From an uncultured Clostridia bacterium (GTDB lineage Bacteria; Bacillota; Clostridia; TANB77; CAG-508), in contig CAOSZT010000073.1 of NCBI GenBank assembly GCA_948528155.1, positions 2,846 to 10,847 of the forward strand: a stretch of DNA of 8,002 nucleotides. The letters are read 5' to 3'. The notes under the pieces were generated by a model. That model was not told the origin of the DNA. It saw only the letters and a list, made by a program, of their open reading frames with translations, and ran no database searches. Both the position numbers and the translations under genes were made by a program. Each line of letters opens with the position of its first letter. The stretch's first letter is position 1. Shown here one piece after another: positions 1 through 5,410 of this stretch.

Positions 1-68
1 AGTTCATCATCTCTTGATAATCTACAATATAAAGCACAGTTATATACTTTTGTGTTACTTACTAGCAA
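1..68 (-). CDS. Large serine recombinase, N-terminal start only (runs off left edge)
   Basis: Reading leftward from a TTG at 68-66, the frame gives about 22 residues that include K-V-Y-N-C-A-L-Y-C-R-L-S-R-D-D-E before the window ends. Y-x-R-x-S is the nucleophile motif at the start of the serine recombinase (resolvase) domain; here Arg16 and Ser18 are the expected catalytic residues. The family joins and exchanges DNA at att sites through a covalent phosphoserine link, and TnpX-type members integrate and excise Tn4451-like elements. The start is supported by AGGAGG at 74-79, five bases upstream. A 44-residue protein gene lies just upstream in the same direction. Only the N-terminus is visible, so I cannot tell whether the gene is complete. 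It may or may not be the missing half of the truncated recombinase at 6394-7884. Confidence 0.85.
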   Translation of the reverse strand, partial: MLVSNTKVYNCALYCRLSRDDE

Positions 69-91
69 TTTATCCTCCTTTTCCTTTAGTA

Positions 92-169
92 AGTTCCACC
101 TATAATTTATGCTTTTAATTTACCATGATTTAATATAAAAAGCAATAGCCTAAATTATAGGTGGAAACT
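92..169. repeat. Long inverted repeat in the leader of the left recombinase
   Basis: The arm TTCCACCTATAATTTA at 94-109 is the exact reverse complement of 151-166, a 16-bp perfect stem. After a one-base bulge it extends by AGT/ACT (92-94 side and 167-169). Inside it, TGCTTTT (110-116) pairs with AAAAGCA (138-144). The structure fills the gap between the 44-residue gene and the recombinase ribosome binding site at 74-79. In the leftward transcript it would form a large hairpin ending about 12 bases before the Shine-Dalgarno sequence. No T-run follows, so it is not a standard terminator. An operator, a recombination site or an mRNA control hairpin are all possible; the function is inferred only from position. 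Confidence 0.7.
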
Positions 170-170
170 A

Positions 171-184
171 ATTTTGTCTAAAAT
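171..184. repeat. Small palindrome downstream of the 44-residue gene
   Basis: ATTTT-GTCT-AAAAT is a perfect 5-bp inverted repeat directly beside the larger inverted repeat at 92-169. It is AT-only and could be chance, but it extends the palindromic character of this short intergenic gap. Confidence 0.3.
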
Positions 185-195
185 CTGTATTTTTC

Positions 196-330
196 TTATT
201 TTTTCGTTAGTTGCATATTGCAAAACATTTCAAAAATCTTTGATATAGAAACTCTTACATCTTCAGCAGAGTTTTCCTTAAATTTGTTTATTATAACTAT
301 TTCATTTTTCTTTTTTGTTTTCTTACCCAT
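196..330 (-). CDS. Small basic protein (44 aa) preceding the recombinase
   Basis: This is a 44-residue leftward gene with an ideal ribosome binding site (AGGAGG, complement of 338-343, seven bases before the ATG at 330-328). A longer reading frame upstream has no comparable site, so I use this ATG. The protein starts with a lysine-rich run (M-G-K-K-T-K-K-K) followed by a predicted amphipathic segment containing S-A-E-D-V-R-V-S-I-S-K-I-F-E-M-F. It has no signal peptide or membrane segment. From memory, short proteins of this kind often sit just before serine recombinase genes on Firmicute elements; no function is known to me. It may be an accessory protein for recombination or a small regulator, which is inference. 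It lies between the terminator at 361-391 and the inverted repeat at 92-169, in line with the recombinase. Confidence 0.75.
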   Translation of the reverse strand: MGKKTKKKNEIVIINKFKENSAEDVRVSISKIFEMFCNMQLTKK

Positions 331-360
331 GACAATTCCTCCTGTTCTTTCTAAAATGTA

Positions 361-391
361 AAGAAAAAGACCTCTAATTAATAGAAGTCTT
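361..391 (-). terminator. Intrinsic terminator after the HTH gene
   Basis: On the minus strand AAGACTTCTA pairs with TAGAGGTCTT (10 bp with one G-T wobble, loop TTAAT). It is followed by TTTTTCTTT, some of which overlaps the end of the stem. It begins 14 bases after the stop codon of the HTH gene (405-407) and lies before the ribosome binding site of the 44-residue gene, so it separates or attenuates the two. Confidence 0.75.
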
Positions 392-404
392 AAATAAAAT
401 ATTA

Positions 405-872
405 CTAACTTATACAAAATCTGTGTTTGTACCTTTGAGTTGGCACTTTGATATTCATATTTACCGTTCTAGGAACATCAAATCCAACTGTTAATCCATT
501 TACTAATGATAAATTACCTTTGCTATTTCTATGATAAGCACTTGAATTACATTTAACAAAATCATAATCAGACATATTATAGCTACGATAATAAGACAAT
601 TCAGAAATATCTTTTTCAAGTTGTGCTTGTAGTTCTTGATATGAATTATCTTCTTTTTTAGGTCGCTTATAAGTTTTATAATATTCTTTATTATAATTTG
701 CTTTTTTAATTATAGATACTTTGTGTTTAGTTTCTTTATTTAAAGTATATCTTTTATCAGTTTTTATGACTTGCGATACATAACCTTGAGAAACTTCAAT
801 TTTTTCTGCAATATCTTGTTGTTTCAAATGATTTTCATAATACAATTTCAAAATTTCATCTTTCTTATTCAA
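405..872 (-). CDS. HTH DNA-binding protein, probable element regulator (155 aa)
   Basis: I start this at TTG 872-870, because AAAGGAGG lies nine bases before it and the upstream ATG at 935 has no such site; the longer form would add 21 residues. Residues 1-40 read N-K-K-D-E-I-L-K-L-Y-Y, then L-K-Q-Q-D-I-A-E-K-I-E-V-S-Q-G-Y-V-S-Q-V-I. This is a clear helix-turn-helix of the sigma-70 region 4 / HTH-23 type, with the recognition helix at V-S-Q-G-Y-V-S-Q-V-I. The middle (about residues 45-100) is highly basic and then charged. The last 50 residues form a separate unrecognised domain. The gene has its own terminator and lies upstream of the small gene and the recombinase in the same direction. That fits a transcriptional regulator of element integration genes, but no target can be shown from the sequence. 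Confidence 0.75.
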   Translation of the reverse strand: MNKKDEILKLYYENHLKQQDIAEKIEVSQGYVSQVIKTDKRYTLNKETKHKVSIIKKANYNKEYYKTYKRPKKEDNSYQELQAQLEKDISELSYYRSYNMSDYDFVKCNSSAYHRNSKGNLSLVNGLTVGFDVPRTVNMNIKVPTQRYKHRFCIS

Positions 873-973
873 CGTCAAAAACCTCCTTTCCTTTAAATAT
901 GTACTAATATTTTTTACTTGCATTATTTTAGGCATAGAACCCCCATATAACGCTATTTATTTTTGTATATGTG

Positions 974-1002
974 TTGACATTTATTATATTTTGGTGTAAT
1001 CT
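974..1002 (+). promoter_or_regulatory. Probable promoter of the cargo operon
   Basis: A perfect -35 box TTGACA lies at 974-979. Candidate -10 boxes are TGTAAT at 995-1000 (5 of 6, but only 15 bases away) and TAATCT at 997-1002 (17 bases away, weak match). Transcription would start near 1008 and leave a leader of about 150 bases before the first cargo gene. The divergent HTH gene reads the other way from 872, so the HTH protein could bind in this shared interval. The leader also holds TTACTG at 1096-1101 and 1113-1118, a 17-base-spaced repeat that might be an operator. Confidence 0.4.
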
Positions 1003-1156
1003 ATTTATATATACGAAGTATTAACTTTTTAAAAGATAGAAGTAACATTTACGGGTTATAAATATATTACATATTTAAAATTATACTGTAATATTTTACT
1101 GATGTCAATATATTACTGCAAAATTTTTGAAAAAGTTTTTAGATTGGAGAAAAAAT

Positions 1157-2044
1157 ATGAGATTTGATTTAGAATATGGCTTTAATAATCAATCATTACC
1201 AAAGTTTGAAGAATATGAAATAAAAGTTATAAACAATATTAAATATGTTGTTCCAAAGTTTGATAGCAATAGTTATATGAATTATGGTTTAATTAGTTTT
1301 GATGATTATGAAGAAAATGATAAACCATTAATAGATTTTATAAATTTAGGAAAACTATCTTTAGAAAATGAAAAAGAAATTGATAGTTTATTACTAGACT
1401 TTGTAAATCAATATGGAATTTTAGGCTTAATTCATAATTTGCCAATAAATAGATATTATACATTAGATAAAAAGGTATTACTAAAAGAATTTAATAATGT
1501 AACAGGCAAAGAATATTATGATTGCTTTAATACAATGGATATACTAGATTATTTTAAAATATTCTTTCCAACAGCTAGTAAAGATGAAATAAAAGAACTA
1601 ATAGAAAAAAGTAATAAACTTATTTGTCAGCATAGTATGGAGAAATTTATTACTCCAGATTTAAACGAGTTATACTATAAAAACGAAAAATACTATGAAC
1701 AAGTAGATATGATAGTAAATTATGCACAGATGTTGTATAATATACTAAAAGAATTAAAGAAAGATAATGGTGAAAACATATATCATTCTTTAATTGAAAA
1801 ACTAGAATCAAACCATATTAGAACTAATTTAGAATATAACGGAATTACAATACATGTAAGAAGTTTAAAAGAATATATAGATGAAGATTTTAAATTATTT
1901 GCAATAGAAGAAAAGAAATATTTGAAACTTTGTAAACATTGTGGCAAAGCATTTACAGCACCAAACCCAAAAACTGAATATGATACATTTAGCTGTAAAA
2001 ATCAAGAAAATGTTTATAAAAGTAGAGCAAGAAATAAAGAATAA
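1157..2044 (+). CDS. Unknown protein with C-terminal Cys-rich motif (295 aa)
   Basis: I do not recognise this family with confidence. The start chosen is ATG 1157, seven bases after GGAG (1146-1149); a TTG at 1127 would add ten residues but has no good ribosome binding site. The first ~250 residues are acidic, rich in Asn, Tyr and Ile, with no signal peptide or membrane helix. The C-terminus carries C-K-H-C-G-K-A-F (Cys259, Cys262), then F-S-C-K-N-Q-E-N-V-Y-K-S-R-A-R (Cys280) and a basic tail. This resembles the CGNR-type zinc finger found at the end of some bacterial RNA- or DNA-binding proteins, but only one of the expected two cysteines of the second half is present. It is the first gene of a rightward run, 43 bases before a predicted nuclease gene, so a nucleic-acid-related role is plausible by context. 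Confidence 0.7.
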   Translation: MRFDLEYGFNNQSLPKFEEYEIKVINNIKYVVPKFDSNSYMNYGLISFDDYEENDKPLIDFINLGKLSLENEKEIDSLLLDFVNQYGILGLIHNLPINRYYTLDKKVLLKEFNNVTGKEYYDCFNTMDILDYFKIFFPTASKDEIKELIEKSNKLICQHSMEKFITPDLNELYYKNEKYYEQVDMIVNYAQMLYNILKELKKDNGENIYHSLIEKLESNHIRTNLEYNGITIHVRSLKEYIDEDFKLFAIEEKKYLKLCKHCGKAFTAPNPKTEYDTFSCKNQENVYKSRARNKE

Positions 2045-2051
2045 ATGAAAA

Positions 2052-2070
2052 TTGCCAATGGCATTGGCAA
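2052..2070. repeat. Perfect 19-base palindrome before the nuclease gene
   Basis: TTGCCAATG-G-CATTGGCAA has two 9-base arms around one central base. It occupies the 43-base gap between two cargo genes, starts seven bases after the first stop codon and ends four bases before the GGAGG (2075-2079) of the nuclease gene. There is no T-run, so it is not a terminator. It could be an operator for an internal regulator, or a site for autoregulation of the downstream gene. Confidence 0.7.
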
Positions 2071-2087
2071 AATTGGAGGTTTTGAGA

Positions 2088-3119
2088 ATGAACGAAAACA
2101 ATATGCTAGATAAAGACTTTAAAGAGATAATTAATAATATTAAACGAGAAATTCAAAATACACAATATAAAGTTGCAATTGAAAGCAATATTAATTTGAT
2201 TTCTATGTATTTTAGATTAGGAAAGATTTTAAATGATAATTATGAGTATGGAAATAAGTTTATAGATGAAGTTTCAAAAGATTTAAAAATGGAGTTTCCA
2301 AATTCAACAGGTTTTTCAGTAAGAAACCTAAAATATATGAAAAAGTTTTATCTTGAATATAAAGATGATGAAGAAGTGCAACAACTTGTTGCACAAGTTC
2401 CATGGGGACACAATATAGTTCTTATGGAAAAAATAAAAGATAAAGAAATAAGAAAAATTTATGTAGAAGGAATTTTGAAAAATGGTTGGGGTAGAAATAT
2501 GCTTTCTATTCAAATTGATAGTGAATATCATTTAAGAATTGGTGCATCAAATAATAACTTTGAAAACACACTACCAGCATTAGATAGCGATTTAGTAAAT
2601 TATACAATAAAAGATCCATATATATTTGACTTCTTATCTTTGAAAAACGAATACAAAGAAAAAGAATTAGAAAAAGAAATGATAAATAAAATTAGAGATG
2701 TATTAATTGAACTTGGAAAAGGATTTAGTTTTGTTGGAAATCAATATAAAATTAGTGTTGGAGGGCAAGAATTTTTTATAGACTTATTGTTTTACCATTT
2801 AGAGCTTAGAAGATATGTTGTTGTTGAACTTAAAGCTAATAGTTTTAAACCAGAATATACTGGACAACTAGGTTTTTATGTTACAGCAATTGATGAAACT
2901 TTAAAGAAAGAACAAGATAATCCAACAATTGGTCTATTATTATGTCGTGATAAAGATAGATTAACAGTAGATTACTCTTTAAAATCAATTAATGTTCCAA
3001 TTGGAGTATCTTCTTTTGAAATAGAAAAATACATTCCTAAAGATATATTAGAAAAATTACCTACTGAAGAAGATTTGAATTTGCATATTGATATAAAAGA
3101 TGAAGAAGAAAATAATTAG
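2088..3119 (+). CDS. DUF1016/YhcG-family PD-(D/E)XK nuclease (343 aa)
   Basis: The start is ATG 2088, eight bases after GGAGG; an in-frame TTG at 2052 lies in the palindrome and is rejected. Residues ~5-150 match the N-terminal DUF1016 region, with Y-F-R-L-G-K-I-L, S-V-R-N-L-K-Y-M and V-P-W-G-H-N. Residues ~165-320 form the nuclease-fold domain: Asp232 in F-I-D-L-L-F-Y-H, Glu247-x-Lys249 in V-V-E-L-K, and Gln260 in G-Q-L-G-F-Y. These are the expected PD-(D/E)XK active-site positions, so the core looks intact. The length is normal for the family. Family members are predicted DNA nucleases without a settled substrate and often sit in mobile or defence-rich loci. It is flanked by a Cys-motif gene and a zinc-ribbon gene in the same direction, with gaps of 43 and 11 bases. 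A role in defence or inter-element conflict is inference. Confidence 0.92.
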   Translation: MNENNMLDKDFKEIINNIKREIQNTQYKVAIESNINLISMYFRLGKILNDNYEYGNKFIDEVSKDLKMEFPNSTGFSVRNLKYMKKFYLEYKDDEEVQQLVAQVPWGHNIVLMEKIKDKEIRKIYVEGILKNGWGRNMLSIQIDSEYHLRIGASNNNFENTLPALDSDLVNYTIKDPYIFDFLSLKNEYKEKELEKEMINKIRDVLIELGKGFSFVGNQYKISVGGQEFFIDLLFYHLELRRYVVVELKANSFKPEYTGQLGFYVTAIDETLKKEQDNPTIGLLLCRDKDRLTVDYSLKSINVPIGVSSFEIEKYIPKDILEKLPTEEDLNLHIDIKDEEENN

Positions 3120-3130
3120 AGGTGTTAGAA

Positions 3131-3334
3131 TTGAAAAAGATAATTAAAAATTCAATTAAATGTAATTTATGTGGAGATATTATAGTATCAAAACATATTC
3201 ACGATAAAGTTACTTGTAAATGTGGTGCTTGTAGTGTTGATGGTGGCAATAGTTACCTCAAACGAGGTTTTGCAATTTCTAATGATGATTTTACTGAATT
3301 AAGTGAGTATATAGAAATGAGTGAAAAGATATAA
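3131..3334 (+). CDS. Small zinc-ribbon protein (67 aa)
   Basis: The gene starts 11 bases after the nuclease stop. I prefer TTG 3131, six bases after AGAGGTG (3118-3124); GTG 3122 overlaps that site. The sequence shows C-N-L-C-G-D (Cys11, Cys14), then H-I-H-D (His22, His24), then C-K-C-G-A-C (Cys29, Cys31, Cys34) followed by S-V-D-G-G and Y-L-K-R-G-F. This is a single zinc ribbon. Similar short proteins with C-x2-C, H-x-H-D and C-x-C-G-A followed by V-D-G-G are, from memory, common in Firmicute phages and mobile elements (I believe the DUF7695 family), with no known function. As the last gene of the cargo run it is probably co-transcribed with the nuclease. I see no clear terminator after it. 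Confidence 0.75.
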   Translation: MKKIIKNSIKCNLCGDIIVSKHIHDKVTCKCGACSVDGGNSYLKRGFAISNDDFTELSEYIEMSEKI

Positions 3335-3405
3335 AAAATAATATAATTGAATGTTAAAGTACGAATAAAAGTTAAAATATGTTGATTTAATAGGAAAAAT
3401 AAGGG

Positions 3406-3435
3406 TTAAGTGCTTGTAGGAATACATAATATAAT
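3406..3435 (+). promoter_or_regulatory. Promoter with consensus -10 box for the 138-residue gene
   Basis: TATAAT at 3430-3435 is a perfect -10 box. The best -35 at normal distance is TTAAGT (3406-3411, 18-base spacing), a weak match, so the promoter may need an activator. Transcription would start near 3442, about 40 bases before the ATG. Confidence 0.5.
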
Positions 3436-3436
3436 A

Positions 3437-3453
3437 GATTTTAAATTAAAATC
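3437..3453. promoter_or_regulatory. 17-base palindrome at the transcription start (candidate operator)
   Basis: GATTTTAA-A-TTAAAATC has perfect 8-base arms. It starts one base after the -10 box TATAAT and covers the expected +1. That is a typical repressor site; the repressor is not identified, and the element's HTH protein is one candidate. Confidence 0.5.
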
Positions 3454-3481
3454 ATAGATTGCTTTTAAGGAGAAAAACATT

Positions 3482-3898
3482 ATGATTGATGAAACAACAG
3501 CATTAAAAAGGTTTCGGAAAATAGTAATTGAAGCCCAAGAAAAAGGAGAAAAGGGTCTCTTAATTTGGAAAAATCCAGAAGAAAGAGAAAAGTGGGGTGG
3601 AAATGAAGAAGAAATGTGGGTAACAAATGCGTTTGAGGTACATGGGTATGCTCAAGATGGAAAAGCTTATGGAACTTACAGAAATATGGAGCTAACAAGG
3701 GCAATTCGTAATGCTTTTGAATGCGAATATCAGTTTAAGTTAGCTACTGTAGATGGCAAAGGAATTGTGGCTATGGCATTCCAAATTGAAAAATTACTTT
3801 CTATAGAAGGACATTTAATGTTTGCGTGTAGAGGTATGCTTTATGGACATCTTAACGGTCCGATTGTATCAATTCCTTCCTACCAAGTGGTAGAATAA
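3482..3898 (+). CDS. Unknown 138-residue protein under its own regulated promoter
   Basis: The ATG at 3482 follows AAGGAG (3467-3472) by nine bases. I do not recognise the protein. It is soluble, with no signal peptide or membrane span. It has a charged N-terminal helix (A-L-K-R-F-R-K-I-V-I-E-A), a W-rich acidic stretch (L-I-W-K-N-P-E-E-R-E-K-W-G-G and E-M-W-V), and a mixed alpha/beta C-terminal half ending with G-H-L-N-G-P-I-V. By eye it is richer in G+C (about a third) than the cargo operon next to it (about a quarter), suggesting a separate origin. It has a consensus -10, an overlapping palindrome and a strong terminator, so it behaves as a stand-alone cassette between the cargo operon and the convergent relaxase gene. 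Small proteins of this position on mobile elements include anti-restriction or stress proteins, but nothing in the sequence proves that. Confidence 0.7.
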   Translation: MIDETTALKRFRKIVIEAQEKGEKGLLIWKNPEEREKWGGNEEEMWVTNAFEVHGYAQDGKAYGTYRNMELTRAIRNAFECEYQFKLATVDGKGIVAMAFQIEKLLSIEGHLMFACRGMLYGHLNGPIVSIPSYQVVE

Positions 3899-3902
3899 AA
3901 GC

Positions 3903-3934
3903 GGAGAGGCTGTGTATAATAACACAGTCTCTCT
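3903..3934. terminator. Bidirectional terminator between convergent genes
   Basis: GAGAGGCTGTGT (3904-3915) pairs with ACACAGTCTCTC (3922-3933): a 12-bp stem with one G-T wobble and a six-base loop. On the plus strand ATTTTC follows; on the minus strand CGCTTTTATT follows. It ends the 138-residue gene (stop at 3896-3898) and would also stop leftward transcripts of the relaxase gene, which ends at 3947. Confidence 0.8.
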
Positions 3935-3946
3935 ATTTTCACTTTA

Positions 3947-5164
3947 TTACATATATAACTCATATTCACTTTCTTTACTTTTTTCGTGTTTGATTTGTTT
4001 TTCTGCATCAAGAAAAGTATGAGTTTCTTTTTCAAAATCTCTAATAACTTCATCTTCAGAAGGTAAATCAAATTTTTTGCATATCCATTTTATGAATTTT
4101 TTAGTAGTTTCTTTAAATTTATCAATAATCTTGTGTAAATGTTGATTTTCTTTTTCTAGTTTGTGAAATTTATTTTTATATTGCCATTCTAAATTAAATG
4201 ATTTATCTTCAAATTCACTTTCAAGTGTTTTTTTCTTTTCTTTATATTCATATTCTAAATTCTTAACAGTATTATGAAGTTCTTGATTATCAGCAATTAT
4301 TGAATTTCTTTCTTTTTGGTATTTTTGAGCTTTATCAATAATTTTAGACTGTTTTGTTAATTCTTTATGCAATGATAGGTTATCTTTATATAATTCTTTA
4401 ATCAAATCATCTTTAGGTTTTATAATTTTTTCTAATATCTTTTCATCTCGTTTTATCGAAAATTTACTAATGTCATTTATATCTGGAACTTCTGGTAGTT
4501 CAAGTTTCATTTCATTTAAAAGTTTTCTGGTATTATCATAATTTGTAATTTTCTTATATTCTTCAATAGTATAATGTTTTCTGTTAGTATCTTCAACAAA
4601 CAGACCTCTTTCTAAATCAAAGCCTTTTGATTTAACATGACTAAAATAGGCATCTTGTAACTTTCTGTAACTATCTCTGCCTTTCCAAAAATCTCTTGCA
4701 CAAATTTTATCAATTTTATTGCCGTCTTTATCTTTGGTATGCACAACAGGAACAAACATCAAGTGCATGTGTGGTGCTCCTTCATCAAGATGTACTACTG
4801 CTGATATTATATTCTTCTCTCCTAGATTTTTGTAATTACAGATAAATTTATAACATTCATCAAAATATCTTTTAGTTTCTTTTTCTCCAATTTTATCAAA
4901 GAATGCTTGGTCGGAAGTAAATATCATTTGGCACATTATGATACTATTACTACGAAGATGACCTTTCAAATTATTTTCTTTTATATATTTATCAAATTCT
5001 TTTGTATATGTGAACTCATTTTTCTTAATATAATAATTCAAATATGTTCTAGTAGGATCAATATCTTTATTAGAATGATTTTTTGCTTTTCTATCATTGT
5101 GAGTACCTTTTCCGTTTATTTCTGCTCGTGTTAATTTTTCATTTCTTACGATAGCGTAACTCAT
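3947..5164 (-). CDS. mobV: MobV-family relaxase (405 aa)
   Basis: This relaxase nicks oriT and pilots the transferred strand during mobilisation by a helper conjugation system. The ATG at 5164 gives M-S-Y-A-I-V-R, the usual MobV start, and puts the histidine of T-H-N-D-R at residue 22, the same number as the catalytic His22 of pMV158 MobM. The TTG at 5173 is rejected. Motif I continues with N-H-S-N-K-D-I-D and Y-L-N-Y. The metal-binding motif is H-L-D-E-G-A-P-H-M-H (His125, Glu128, His132, His134). Residues ~1-200 form the relaxase domain and ~245-365 are charged, consistent with a coiled coil for dimerisation or coupling. The length is ordinary for the family, and all core motifs look intact. 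It is related to TnpZ of Tn4451. Upstream lie oriT and a hairpin-rich region; downstream lies the shared terminator. Confidence 0.96.
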   Translation of the reverse strand: MSYAIVRNEKLTRAEINGKGTHNDRKAKNHSNKDIDPTRTYLNYYIKKNEFTYTKEFDKYIKENNLKGHLRSNSIIMCQMIFTSDQAFFDKIGEKETKRYFDECYKFICNYKNLGEKNIISAVVHLDEGAPHMHLMFVPVVHTKDKDGNKIDKICARDFWKGRDSYRKLQDAYFSHVKSKGFDLERGLFVEDTNRKHYTIEEYKKITNYDNTRKLLNEMKLELPEVPDINDISKFSIKRDEKILEKIIKPKDDLIKELYKDNLSLHKELTKQSKIIDKAQKYQKERNSIIADNQELHNTVKNLEYEYKEKKKTLESEFEDKSFNLEWQYKNKFHKLEKENQHLHKIIDKFKETTKKFIKWICKKFDLPSEDEVIRDFEKETHTFLDAEKQIKHEKSKESEYELYM

Positions 5165-5196
5165 ATTCTCCAACGCTCCTTTCTTGCTAGAATAAG

Positions 5197-5226
5197 TTTA
5201 CTTGTCTAACACACTAGACAAACAAA
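5197..5226 (-). other. Origin of transfer (oriT) with pMV158-like nick sequence
   Basis: The minus strand reads TAGTGTGTTA at 5216-5207, identical to the pMV158 MobM nick sequence TAGTGTG/TTA. Nicking is therefore expected between 5210 and 5209 on the minus strand. It lies in an inverted repeat, TTTGTTTGTCTA / TAGACAAGTAAA (5226-5215 and 5208-5197), a 12-bp stem with two G-T wobbles and loop GTGTGT, as in MobV origins. It sits 33 bases upstream of the relaxase ATG. The nick sequence of pMV158 is recalled from the literature; use of this site here is inferred. Confidence 0.85.
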
Positions 5227-5259
5227 GTTTATCTGTGTGGCAGGGAAACCCTACAACCC

Positions 5260-5410
5260 AAATCAAAATTGCTACTCGCACTTTTGATTTTCCTAACAAA
5301 TGACAAGTTCATTTGTTAGATTTTCAATAAATTGCATATCTGCATTTATTGAAAAAGAGCAAAAAAAAATAAATTTTTCTTTGCTCTTTGAAACCTTGCT
5401 CGGTTTCAAA
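5260..5410. repeat. Cluster of five tandem stem-loops next to oriT
   Basis: Five consecutive inverted repeats with different sequences: AAATCAAAA 5260-5268 with 5282-5290 (9 bp); CTAACAAATGA 5293-5303 with 5309-5319 (11 bp, loop 5); a 15-bp stem with one bulged base 5321-5336 with 5341-5355; AAAGAGCAAA 5354-5363 with 5380-5389 (10 bp); TTTGAAACC 5387-5395 with 5402-5410 (9 bp, loop 6). Neighbours touch or overlap by 2-3 bases, so some may be alternatives. Possible roles are extra relaxase binding sites, a single-strand initiation region for complementary strand synthesis after transfer, or an RNA structure in the relaxase leader. Confidence 0.75.

Noticed and set aside
177..210. Similarity of TATTTTTCTTATTTTTT here to TATTTTCTTATTTTT near 6373-6387, as possible att repeats
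   Set aside because: The match is low-complexity AT sequence with gaps and falls within the 3' end of the 44-residue gene; it is not good enough to call an attachment repeat.
1127..1156. Longer N-terminus of the first cargo gene from TTG 1127
   Set aside because: There is no ribosome binding site before the TTG, while ATG 1157 has GGAG at good spacing.
1895..2531. Minus-strand open frames opposite the cargo genes
   Set aside because: They are antisense to well-supported genes, rich in Phe and Ile as expected for the complement of AT-rich coding DNA, and lack start signals.
3480..3704. Minus-strand frame opposite the 138-residue gene
   Set aside because: It is antisense to a gene with its own promoter, ribosome binding site and terminator, and shows low-complexity Leu/Phe/His content.
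4907..5134. Plus-strand frame opposite the relaxase N-terminus
   Set aside because: It is the complement of the conserved MobV motif region.
5260..5410. Tandem repeats suggesting a CRISPR array
   Set aside because: The repeats are inverted, each with a different sequence; there is no recurring direct repeat with spacers and no cas gene.
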